Below, piece by piece: positions 1 through 7,748 of a stretch of 64,000 nucleotides of DNA. A program made the translations under genes and the position numbers. The notes beneath the pieces are model-generated. The model made no database searches. It had not been told where the DNA came from and was given only the letters and a program-made list of their open reading frames with translations. Every line of letters begins with the position of its first letter. Position 1 is the first letter of the stretch. Where the stretch lies: assembly GCA_951813255.1 (NCBI GenBank), contig OX638353.1, positions 2,405,472-2,469,471 of the forward strand, given 5' to 3'. The DNA comes from an uncultured Dehalococcoidia bacterium (GTDB lineage Bacteria > Chloroflexota > Dehalococcoidia > Lucifugimonadales > JAAXIE01).

Positions 1-1077
1 CGCCGCTTTGAAGCCCCACGTGCCCCAACCGCAATTCAGGATGAAGCCCGGCATACCATCGACTTCACCCATGAGAGGGGCGTAGTCCGGTGTCATATCA
101 CACAGACCCGCCCACTGCCGCAGGATGCGGGCTTCGCGCAGGCAGGGCAGCATCTCCAGCAGGTGAGAGGTCAGCGTCTGCAATGCGGGAAGGGTGGAGC
201 GCACGCTGTAGCCGGGATAGGGGTTGACCGCTCCGCCGATGACCACCTCGCCCCGGTCGGTCTGGTAGGCATAGACGTGCAGGTTGGCGGAGGAGATGGT
301 GCGGTGCAGCAGGGGCTTCAGCGGCTCGGTGACACAGGCTTCCAAGGGGTAGGTCACGATGGGCAGGTCAAGCTCCACCATGCGAGCGATGGTGGAGCAC
401 CACCCAGCAGTGGCGTTGACCACTGTCTTGCAGCGGATGTCTCCCTTGTCGGTGCGCACGGTCCATGCCGACGAGCCGTCCCGCTCTATGGCAGTCACGT
501 TGGTGTGAGGGTGCAGTTCCGCCCCCAGCCTGTCGGCCCCGCTGCCTAAGCCCCAGACCACGGCATCGTGACGAATGACCCCGCCGGGCGGGTGGTACAT
601 CGCGCCTAGAATGGGGAACTGCTTGCCCTTTCGCAGGTCGATGATGGGCACCAATTTTTTCACCTCATCAGCGCCGATGAGGCGGCTGTTGACGCCCAAT
701 GCTTTGTTGAACTCGGTGCGCATGTGCAAGCCGAACATCGCAGACTCGGTGTGACCCAGGTCCAGACGGCCCATCTGGCTGAACATCAAGTTGAAGTTGA
801 GGTCCTGCGCCAGCTTCTCGTAGAGGCCAAGGCTGTGACGGAAGAAGGGAATGCCCTCCGGGGTAAGGTAGTTGGCGCGGATGATGGCCGTGGTGCGGGC
901 GCTGGCCCCGCCTCCGAGGTAGCCGCGATCGACCACTGCCACGTTCTTCACACCCAGCTTGCCCAAGTAGTAGGCGGTGGAGAGGCCGTGCACTCCTCCG
1001 CCGATAATCACCACGTCATAGGAGTCGCGCAATGGATGGCGCCTCCACATGGGTGTTTTCTTGAACAGGCGGAACAT
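1..1077 (-). CDS. soxB: Sarcosine oxidase beta-type subunit (SoxB / MgdA), partial
   Basis: FAD-dependent oxidoreductase of the DAO family, cut by the left window edge after 359 codons of roughly 400. The N-terminus carries the dinucleotide-binding signature IIGGGVHGLSTAYYL. Further on, the motif GGVIRHDAVVWG matches the segment that holds the His carrying covalent FMN in heterotetrameric sarcosine oxidases. The family oxidises N-methyl groups of sarcosine or N-methylglutamate, passing the one-carbon unit to the alpha-subunit THF domain. The ATG at 1077 overlaps the stop of the upstream soxG gene as TGATG, so translation is probably coupled. With gmaS and mgsABC in the same operon, the subunit is more likely MgdA of N-methylglutamate dehydrogenase than a plain sarcosine oxidase. 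The substrate is inferred, not shown by sequence. Confidence 0.93.
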   Translation of the reverse strand, partial: MFRLFKKTPMWRRHPLRDSYDVVIIGGGVHGLSTAYYLGKLGVKNVAVVDRGYLGGGASARTTAIIRANYLTPEGIPFFRHSLGLYEKLAQDLNFNLMFSQMGRLDLGHTESAMFGLHMRTEFNKALGVNSRLIGADEVKKLVPIIDLRKGKQFPILGAMYHPPGGVIRHDAVVWGLGSGADRLGAELHPHTNVTAIERDGSSAWTVRTDKGDIRCKTVVNATAGWCSTIARMVELDLPIVTYPLEACVTEPLKPLLHRTISSANLHVYAYQTDRGEVVIGGAVNPYPGYSVRSTLPALQTLTSHLLEMLPCLREARILRQWAGLCDMTPDYAPLMGEVDGMPGFILNCGWGTWGFKAA

Positions 1078-1775
1078 CAGGCGCTCTCCCTCAGCAGACG
1101 GAGGGTGTCAACGCCAAAAGGGGTCAGCCCTTCACTTGAACCCGCTTCCGTCAGCACATCCCAAGCGAACTTACCGAGATCCCGCGATACGAATATGCGG
1201 TAGCAAGGGATGTCTCCAAAGTCGGCCCGCACCAACATGGCTTGCGCGCCTGAGAGGCTGGTCTGGGCACAGGTCATGTCGGAGGTGGCAGGCAGCGATA
1301 GGTCAAGGTCAGTGAGCTTGGCGAGGATGTCCTGGCCGCTAGGGCCAGCGAGGCACAACCCCGTCAGACCAGAGGTCATGTCGACGAAATGGGCGCAACT
1401 GTCCTGCTGGGTGAAAGCCATCGTTGCCCGCATGTCATCGGTGGCATCGGGTGGAGTCAGAAGCAGAAGCTGATCGACAGCGAGGCGGCAGAGAAGATGC
1501 CCGTCCTGGTGCCGAGTGACGCCTCCCGGAGCCGGGACTTCTACGTCGGGCAGGAGGGCCCGCAACGAGGCGTCGATGCTGGCCCCCTGCAACAGTAGTT
1601 TACCTACGGGAGTGATATCGCATAGGCCGGCACCCGCCCGCACTGCTGCCTGTTCTTCTTGGGCAGCGGCGTAGTGGGCGGGGCGTTGCCAGCCAGCCTC
1701 GCTGGTCATCCGGGCGCCTAGTGAAATGTGGCGGCGGTGCAGTGGGCTAAGGCGTTGTGGAAGCAGACCAGCCAC
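1077..1775 (-). CDS. soxG: Sarcosine oxidase gamma-type subunit (SoxG / MgdD)
   Basis: 232-residue GcvT-like protein, the usual size for the gamma subunit. The N-terminal segment SPLHRRHISLGARM followed by GWQRPAHY matches the conserved start of SoxG proteins, which supports the GTG start at 1775 rather than a later Met. The C-terminal part (GLTPFGVDTLRLLRES) resembles the folate-binding GcvT fold but is shorter than an aminomethyltransferase. The gamma subunit is structural and sits next to the alpha subunit in the heterotetramer. It begins 4 bp after soxA ends and its stop overlaps the start of soxB, so the three are one transcription unit. Confidence 0.88.
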   Translation of the reverse strand: MAGLLPQRLSPLHRRHISLGARMTSEAGWQRPAHYAAAQEEQAAVRAGAGLCDITPVGKLLLQGASIDASLRALLPDVEVPAPGGVTRHQDGHLLCRLAVDQLLLLTPPDATDDMRATMAFTQQDSCAHFVDMTSGLTGLCLAGPSGQDILAKLTDLDLSLPATSDMTCAQTSLSGAQAMLVRADFGDIPCYRIFVSRDLGKFAWDVLTEAGSSEGLTPFGVDTLRLLRESA

Positions 1776-1779
1776 AGGC

Positions 1780-4689
1780 TTATTCCCTCAACCTGCCGCC
1801 GTCGGGGTCGTAGAAGGGCTGGCTTACCACCCTACCGGGCGCCGGTTTGCCATTCACGAGCACGCCGATCTCTGTGTCCTCTTCAGCCATGGAAATGGGA
1901 ACCCATGCCAAGCCTATGCTCTTCCCCAGCACATGGCTGTAGCGGGAACTGGTAACGCGGCCGATGGGCTGGCCATTGGCAACTACGGGGTCGCCGTCTC
2001 TGGGCACGACGCCGTCGGACATGACGAAGCCGACCAAGCTGTTGCGCAGGCCCCGTTCCTGCACTGCCCGGATGCCCTGCTTACCGATGAAGTCGTCCTT
2101 CTGCATGCGGGCCACCCATGCCATGTCGGCTTCCAGCGGGTTGGAGACGGCATCGGTATCCTGCGCGGGGATGATGTGCTTCTTTTCCAAGCGCAACACC
2201 CGCTGCGTCTCCACACCAAAGGGAGCGATGCCGAACTCGCGCCCAGCCTCCATGATGGTCGTCCAGAGGTACTCTCCATAGTCGGCGGGACAGTGCAACT
2301 CCCAACCTGTCTCGCCGACAAAGCCGACGCGAATCATGCGGACGGGCACGCCAGCTACAACAGTCTCCCGGTGGGTCATGTAGGTGAAGGAGTCAGGGGC
2401 AAGGTCGGTGTCGGTCAGCTTCCTGAGCAGTTCGCGGGCGCGGGGACCGGCGACGTTGACAGCGGCGTTGGCGGCGGTGACGTTGGTGACGTGCACACAG
2501 CCTGAACCCGCAGCTCCCCACCACTTGAACCACTCCTCCATCAGATCGGTGTTGCCCGTGCCTGTGGTGATGTAGAAATGCTCGGGGCCGATCCGGGAGA
2601 CGGTGCCGTCATCCATGATGACGCCGGAGTCGGAGCAGACGACGCCATAGCGCGTGCGCCCAACGGCTAGGTTGGAGTGGGTGTTGGTGTAGACACGGTC
2701 GAGCAGGCTGGCAGCATCGGTGCCTTGCACGTCCAGCTTGCCCAAAGTGCTCACGTCAATGATGCCGACGCGTTCGCGGACGGCACGGCACTCTTCTTCG
2801 ATGGTGGTGTAGTGGTGGGGTCGTCGCCACTGACCCACGTCACCCATCTCCGCGCCGAGTTCCAAGTGCAGGTAGTGCATAGGAGTGAGACGCACCGGCA
2901 TGTGGCCAGGGCCAGCCAATGCTCCCAAAGGCACAGGGCGGGCAGGGGGGCGGGAGGTTGTAGGAAGGACCTCCTCCATGGGCTGGCCGGACTCGCGGGA
3001 ACAGAGGACACGGACGTTGGCTTGGCACATGCGCCCTTGGCAGGGACCCATGGCATAGGTGCTATAGCGTTTCAGGAGTTCGATGTCGCCGTAGCCTTCG
3101 GTCACTGCATCGGCCACGTCCTTGGCGGTCACGTCCTCACAGAAGCAGGCGAAGCTCTTCTTAAGACCTTTGGGCTCAATGCCTGACAACTGCCCCCGGA
3201 CTCCCGTTTCGACTGCGCCAAGCCGGTAGTGCTCACTGGCCCTGGCTAGGTCACCCCTCATGCGGGGTAACTGTCCTGCGACGCGTCCCGCTGCCTCCTG
3301 ACCTGCAATGCGGCCTTGGAGGATGACCGGCCACAGGTCATGGATACCGGTGACATCCCCTACGGCGTAGACGCCCTGGGGCAGGTCTGTGGGAATGGTC
3401 TCTCCCAAGTCGGCATCGTACATCATGCGACATCCTGCCTGTTGCAGCAGGGCTGATTCGGGCTGGTACGAACCTGCGATGCAGACGAGGTCACAGGATA
3501 TGCGGGTTTTCTTGCCCGTGGTGTTATGAGCGATGGTGAGGCCTCGGACATGGCGTGTGCCGTGCGCGCGGACGACGCGGTGGTCTAGGTGGGTCGCAAC
3601 CCCAGCCTGATTCAGGTTGGTCTGCTTCGGGCTTTCGGTGTTTACTGCTCGACGGTCGACGAGGGCGTCTACTTGTATCCCGGCCTCAAGCAACTCGGCC
3701 GCCAAGTGGTAGCCCGCGTCATCATCGGCCACCACCACGGCACGACGCCCTGGCTTAACCCCATAGAGGTTCATCAGACGCTGAGCTCCTGCGCCCAGCA
3801 TGATCCCCGGAAGGTCGTTATTGCGGAAGATAGAGGGTATCTGCTTGGCCCCGGCAGCTACGATTATGGAGTCGGCACGGAGCTTGATTACCCGCTTGCC
3901 CTGCAGGATGCCGAGGAGGTTCCCCTCGTAAAGGCCGAAGGCACTAGCGTTATCGAGAACTCGAACGTTGGGAAGCTCTTCGAGCGTACCAGCCAGTCCT
4001 TGTGCAATTTCGTATCCTGCGCGGCCCTCTCCCTCAATCAATGGCGTATCCCGGTATACGTGGGAGTCAGCCCGCAGGTGCCCTCCCAAGGATGGTTGGT
4101 CATCGACCAGCGTGACGCTCAGACCAGCCCTCCCGGCCTCAGTGGCAGCCGACAGGCCAGCGGGCCCACCGCCGACGACGGCTACGTCTGCGTGCTGGTG
4201 TAGGTGCTCGTAGTGGCTTCCGGGCGGGTCGTCTACATCCAGCTTACCCAACCCGGCGAAGCGGCGAATCCACGGCGAGGCTTTGCGCCACATAAAACGG
4301 GGGCGTATGAACAGCTTGTAGTAGAAGCCGACGGGGAGAAGCTTGTCCAAGCGGTCGAAAATGGAGAGGAAGTCGTGCTTGAGGGAGGGCCAAGCGTTCT
4401 GGTGCCGCACCTCCATGCCCTCGCGCAACGGTTCCATGCAGGTGCGGACGCTGGGCACGCCATCCACATTCATCAGACAGTTGGGACAGCTGCCGGACAC
4501 GCACATCAGGCCGCGGGGTCGGTGGTACTTGAAGCTGCGGGTAAAGGTGCGAACGCCCGACGCATACAGGGCCGACGCTACGGTATCGCCCTCCACTCCC
4601 TCAATGCGCTTTCCCTCAAAGGTGAAGGAGACGCGACGCGAGGGTGATGTCACTTGGGACGGACGTGGTGGAAGGCGGTTGGCATTCAC
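1780..4689 (-). CDS. soxA: Sarcosine oxidase alpha-type subunit (SoxA / MgdC)
   Basis: 969 residues, normal for the alpha subunit. Domains in order: an N-terminal [2Fe-2S]-like domain with Cys at about 63, 68, 71 and 84 (CVSGSCPNC, then VRTC); a pyridine-nucleotide oxidoreductase domain with VVGGGPAGLSAA near residue 173; a small Cys-rich region (CFCEDVTAKDV ... CQGRMC); and a C-terminal GcvT-type folate-binding domain from about residue 600. In the heterotetrameric oxidases this subunit binds NAD+ and hosts the THF site that captures the one-carbon group as methylene-THF. It follows the HEPN-like gene by 29 bp and precedes soxG by 4 bp. Because gmaS and mgsABC lie upstream, it is probably the C subunit of N-methylglutamate dehydrogenase. 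Confidence 0.94.
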   Translation of the reverse strand: MNANRLPPRPSQVTSPSRRVSFTFEGKRIEGVEGDTVASALYASGVRTFTRSFKYHRPRGLMCVSGSCPNCLMNVDGVPSVRTCMEPLREGMEVRHQNAWPSLKHDFLSIFDRLDKLLPVGFYYKLFIRPRFMWRKASPWIRRFAGLGKLDVDDPPGSHYEHLHQHADVAVVGGGPAGLSAATEAGRAGLSVTLVDDQPSLGGHLRADSHVYRDTPLIEGEGRAGYEIAQGLAGTLEELPNVRVLDNASAFGLYEGNLLGILQGKRVIKLRADSIIVAAGAKQIPSIFRNNDLPGIMLGAGAQRLMNLYGVKPGRRAVVVADDDAGYHLAAELLEAGIQVDALVDRRAVNTESPKQTNLNQAGVATHLDHRVVRAHGTRHVRGLTIAHNTTGKKTRISCDLVCIAGSYQPESALLQQAGCRMMYDADLGETIPTDLPQGVYAVGDVTGIHDLWPVILQGRIAGQEAAGRVAGQLPRMRGDLARASEHYRLGAVETGVRGQLSGIEPKGLKKSFACFCEDVTAKDVADAVTEGYGDIELLKRYSTYAMGPCQGRMCQANVRVLCSRESGQPMEEVLPTTSRPPARPVPLGALAGPGHMPVRLTPMHYLHLELGAEMGDVGQWRRPHHYTTIEEECRAVRERVGIIDVSTLGKLDVQGTDAASLLDRVYTNTHSNLAVGRTRYGVVCSDSGVIMDDGTVSRIGPEHFYITTGTGNTDLMEEWFKWWGAAGSGCVHVTNVTAANAAVNVAGPRARELLRKLTDTDLAPDSFTYMTHRETVVAGVPVRMIRVGFVGETGWELHCPADYGEYLWTTIMEAGREFGIAPFGVETQRVLRLEKKHIIPAQDTDAVSNPLEADMAWVARMQKDDFIGKQGIRAVQERGLRNSLVGFVMSDGVVPRDGDPVVANGQPIGRVTSSRYSHVLGKSIGLAWVPISMAEEDTEIGVLVNGKPAPGRVVSQPFYDPDGGRLRE

Positions 4690-4718
4690 GGGCGCATTAT
4701 ACGCCTGTGGCGCGAGGG

Positions 4719-5093
4719 CTAGCGAAGGGTCAGCGGTTCCAGAAGATCAAGCAAATCGGTTGTGTCGCCCAAGTCATCGGCGATGTCGTCGGAGTCAAGG
4801 AATCGCGTACGCTGGTAGTAGTTGCTATGAAGTATCTCCGCTGAGTGAGCAAGGCGCACTATCAACCGGCGACTACCCAATCGACTACCGGCCACCGCCA
4901 CTACCCGGCGGAATTCTTCATGGCGTTCGTAGGACTCACCCAACGCATCGGCTACCGATTTCACCATATGCGAAGCGGCCCCCCAGCCCTTTTCCGAGGC
5001 TTGATGCAGGTCGCCGTCTGCAAGGTACTGGCGAGCCTTGGCCAGAAATTCTCTGGCCTGCTGGCGGTATTCAGTAGCGGCATTCGTTGTCAT
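4719..5093 (-). CDS. PaREP1/HEPN-like small helical protein
   Basis: 124 residues, almost entirely helical and charged. The pattern of a basic-acidic helix (YRQQAREFLAKARQYL), then DGDLHQASEKGWGAASHMVKSVA, then a second long helix resembles PaREP1/HEPN-superfamily proteins, which occur as nucleotide-binding or RNase-like small proteins. It shares this layout (about 10-30 percent identity by eye, with the motif GD-hQ-SEK-WGA) with the gene at 62780. It is inserted in the operon between soxD (75 bp upstream) and soxA (29 bp downstream). The RxxxxH motif of HEPN RNases is not clear, so enzymatic activity is doubtful. Function is not known. Confidence 0.75.
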   Translation of the reverse strand: MTTNAATEYRQQAREFLAKARQYLADGDLHQASEKGWGAASHMVKSVADALGESYERHEEFRRVVAVAGSRLGSRRLIVRLAHSAEILHSNYYQRTRFLDSDDIADDLGDTTDLLDLLEPLTLR

Positions 5094-5168
5094 CGCGTGA
5101 TCCTAGGGTTAAGTGTAAGGCCCTCAACCTCAGATGGGAAGGGACGACACGGCTGGGCTTGCCGGATA

Positions 5169-5435
5169 CTAATCCTTACTCACGCCACCAGGCCACGCCG
5201 TGCTCACCACCGTGTTATCCCGCGTGTCGCGCTCGGCTATGAGCCACTTACGACAGCCCAAGCGGTGGTACCACCACTCCCGTTGCACCCCTTGGACGTT
5301 CCTGCGATTGTAGAAGTAGTCGTTCCACTCGGCAGTGGGGGCGTCGGGGTCGGGGCGAGAGAGTACCTCGCCGCCGAAGCGGAACTCTTCCACGCTTCTT
5401 CTACCGCAACCGGGGCATGCCAGCCAGAAGGCCAC
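5169..5435 (-). CDS. soxD: Sarcosine oxidase delta-type subunit (SoxD / MgdB)
   Basis: 88-residue zinc-binding subunit, normal family length. The N-terminal pair CPGC (Cys7, Cys10) and the pair His57 and Cys61 in YHRLGCRKW fit the Zn ligands of SoxD. The segments VEEFRFGGE and EWNDYFYNR are typical of the family. The delta subunit stabilises the alpha/beta complex. It starts 13 bp after gmaS ends. Unusually it is separated from soxA by the HEPN-like gene, whereas the common order is soxB-D-A-G. With this gene present all four subunits of the oxidase are encoded here. Confidence 0.92.
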   Translation of the reverse strand: MAFWLACPGCGRRSVEEFRFGGEVLSRPDPDAPTAEWNDYFYNRRNVQGVQREWWYHRLGCRKWLIAERDTRDNTVVSTAWPGGVSKD

Positions 5436-5448
5436 GTGACGTCACTCC

Positions 5449-6807
5449 CTAAAAGAGGGTCAGGTAGCGGTCGGTTTCCCAAGCGCCCACGGTACGGTGG
5501 TACTGGTTCCACTCGTCGCGCTTGAGGCCTAGGAATTCAGGGCCGATGGGACCCAAGGCGTCCAAGACAACTTGGTCCTGCTCAAGGTAGTCCAGGGCTT
5601 CGGGCAGGGACTGGGGCAGCAGACGGATCCCGCGGCGGACGATTTCCTCCACGCCAACCGCGTACATGTTGCCCAGGTTGGGTTCGCCGGGATCGAGGCG
5701 GTTGTGTATGCCGTCCAGCCCTGCTGCAAGATAAGCTGCCAATGCCAGGTAGAGGTTGCAGCCTGCCGAGATGGTGCGGTCCTCAAAGTGGCCCGGCCCA
5801 GCAGTGCGCACCATCTGGGTGCGGTTGTTGTCGCCGTAGGTGATGGAGGCTGGGGTCCACAGAAAGCCGGACCGGGAGCCGTACAGGGCCTGCCCGACTT
5901 GGAGACGCTTGTAGCAGTTCACGGTGGGAGAGGTGACGGCGCACAGGGCTTCAGCGTGCTTGAAGATGCCTCCGATGAAGTTGTAAGCGAGAGCGGAGAG
6001 CCCCAAGCCGCGCGGGTCCGACTCATCAAGGAAGACATTCTCTCCCGTCTCCGAATCGGCAAGGTGGTAGTGGATGTGGGCACCGCTGCCCGTGCGGTTG
6101 CCGAAGGGCTTGGCCATGTAGGTGGCGATAGCCCCGTACTTCTGCGCCACCTGGCTGGTCATCATCTTGAAGAAGGTGTGACGGTCCGCCGTAATCAGGG
6201 CGTCGGCGTATACGAAGTTGATTTCGTACTGGCCGTTGGCATCCTCGTGGTCTGACTGGTACACATCCCAGCCGAGCCCGTTCAGCCCCTCCATCATCTC
6301 CTGCAGGTAGCCCATGGCCCCGGAGAGGCCCTTGAAGTCGTAGCAGGGCTTCTCCAATCCTTCGGCGCCAGCAGGGTCCCAAGGCGAGATGGAGCCGTCG
6401 GGGTTCTTCACCACCAGAAAATGCTCCGGTTCGACCCCCACGTTGAACAGGTATCCTTCGCCCCGTGCCTGCGCCAGCACCCGCTTGAGATTAACCCGGG
6501 GACAGAATGGATGAGGCTCATCGTCCACGTACAGGTCGCTGGCAAATCGGGCCACCCCCTCAGCCCACGGCAAAGGGGTGTAGGTGTCCAGGTCGATGCG
6601 GGCCAGCATATCGTGAGAGTGAGGCCCCTGCCCCATCCCCCACACAGCAGCCCCGGCAAACCCAGCCCCAACGTCGGCCACATCATCCAAACAGTTGGCC
6701 GGCACCATCTTCACCTTGGCGCTCCCATTCATATCCACAAACTGCGCCAGCAGGAAGCGGATGCCGTCAGCTTGGATTCGTTGGGTGATTTCTTCTCGTG
6801 TGGGCAT
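5449..6807 (-). CDS. gmaS: Type III glutamine synthetase-like ligase, probable gamma-glutamylmethylamide synthetase
   Basis: 452 residues with the glutamine synthetase fold: an N-terminal beta-grasp (about 1-105), then the catalytic domain with GVEPEHF (Glu126/128), SDHEDANGQYEINF (about 185-198) and KPFGNRTGSGAHIHYHL (about 233-249). Length and motifs match the GlnT/GmaS subgroup, which ligates glutamate with ammonia or methylamine using ATP. The next-door mgsABC and the oxidase subunits point to gamma-glutamylmethylamide synthetase, the first enzyme of the N-methylglutamate pathway. ATG at 6807; the upstream glycosylase gene ends 8 bp before. Family membership is secure; methylamine as substrate is inferred from context. 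Glutamine or another amide product remains possible. Confidence 0.88.
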   Translation of the reverse strand: MPTREEITQRIQADGIRFLLAQFVDMNGSAKVKMVPANCLDDVADVGAGFAGAAVWGMGQGPHSHDMLARIDLDTYTPLPWAEGVARFASDLYVDDEPHPFCPRVNLKRVLAQARGEGYLFNVGVEPEHFLVVKNPDGSISPWDPAGAEGLEKPCYDFKGLSGAMGYLQEMMEGLNGLGWDVYQSDHEDANGQYEINFVYADALITADRHTFFKMMTSQVAQKYGAIATYMAKPFGNRTGSGAHIHYHLADSETGENVFLDESDPRGLGLSALAYNFIGGIFKHAEALCAVTSPTVNCYKRLQVGQALYGSRSGFLWTPASITYGDNNRTQMVRTAGPGHFEDRTISAGCNLYLALAAYLAAGLDGIHNRLDPGEPNLGNMYAVGVEEIVRRGIRLLPQSLPEALDYLEQDQVVLDALGPIGPEFLGLKRDEWNQYHRTVGAWETDRYLTLF

Positions 6808-6814
6808 GTGTGTT

Positions 6815-7747
6815 TCACCCCGTAGCAGATTGGTTGTGGCATTTCATACTGCGCTTTCGGTGATATTCGGAGCCGTGCTTGAATAGAAATTGGGAGGCAT
6901 AGCCAGAATATGGCCCGAAAAGATTCTTCTTCTGTACCCATTCGCGCACTTCCTTAGCATCCAACTGACTTCGAACCTGCTTCGGAAAACCTGGCTTCGT
7001 GCCATAGAGACATTCGAGCGCACGGTATATATGCCGGTCTACAGGAAAGCCATTTGATTGCTCAAGTGAAAAAAGCAAAACGCAGTTTGCTACCTTATCG
7101 TCGATGCCACGCAACTCAGCCAAGTCGTCCAGTACTTCTTGTGCTTGCGGCGGTGATACTAAGTTGCTGAACCTTAACTGTTGAACACGAATATTTCGGG
7201 CTGCTTCATGAACAGGGGGTCCCTTCCTAGGATATCTTGCCTTTAACTTGCCTCGCCCTCCTAATGTCGCAACGAGATCGACCGTCGGGAAGGGGTAAGT
7301 CTTACCGTGAAATACCGTAGCGATATTGTCTATGATCGTCTTCCCAGCGTTAATCGCCATACCGCCAGATACCATGAAGAATGCCAAGCACTCCCAAAAA
7401 TCGACACGCATCACGCGTAAGCCCCAATACTGCGTAACGAGAGGAGCCATCCGGAGATCGCGCTTTAGGTAGTTGTACGTGGGTCCGATATGGTCGTCGC
7501 TATTTAGCAAGCGAAATTGACGCCTCAGCCAATATTCCACCTTGGGATGATTCGCTTGAGTTGTGCAATGAATCGTTGTGTTCGCGCCATTGGGCTGGCC
7601 AATACTGACCGGCTCGCAGCCAATCATATTGTTCCACAATTGCGTCTTGCTATTCCACCTCCAGCGATGTCCCTGACCACATCTCAGCGTGAGGTTCAGG
7701 TCAAAGGGTCCATCGACGGATACTGGTAACGCGAAAGCCGGCACCAC
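6815..7747 (-). CDS. OGG1-like 8-oxoguanine DNA glycosylase (HhH-GPD)
   Basis: About 310 residues. The N-terminal OGG_N-type segment FDLNLTLRCGQGHRWRW is followed by a helical domain and a helix-hairpin-helix (LRGIDDKVANCVLLFS). The Lys in DKVANC sits where OGG1 enzymes have the Schiff-base Lys, and FPVDRH supplies the catalytic Asp about 19 residues later. The family excises 8-oxoguanine from DNA and usually also nicks the strand. The longest reading frame begins at 7810 inside mgsC; the GTG at 7747, just after the mgsC stop, fits better. It lies between mgsC and gmaS, so repair is expressed with an oxidase that can release peroxide and formaldehyde. The hairpin lacks the usual G-x-G, so substrate range is uncertain. 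Confidence 0.82.
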   Translation of the reverse strand: MVPAFALPVSVDGPFDLNLTLRCGQGHRWRWNSKTQLWNNMIGCEPVSIGQPNGANTTIHCTTQANHPKVEYWLRRQFRLLNSDDHIGPTYNYLKRDLRMAPLVTQYWGLRVMRVDFWECLAFFMVSGGMAINAGKTIIDNIATVFHGKTYPFPTVDLVATLGGRGKLKARYPRKGPPVHEAARNIRVQQLRFSNLVSPPQAQEVLDDLAELRGIDDKVANCVLLFSLEQSNGFPVDRHIYRALECLYGTKPGFPKQVRSQLDAKEVREWVQKKNLFGPYSGYASQFLFKHGSEYHRKRSMKCHNQSATG

Positions 7748-7748
7748 A

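Noticed and set aside
1726..2505. A 259-residue frame antisense to soxA
   Set aside because: Overlaps a gene with strong conserved motifs and has no start signal.
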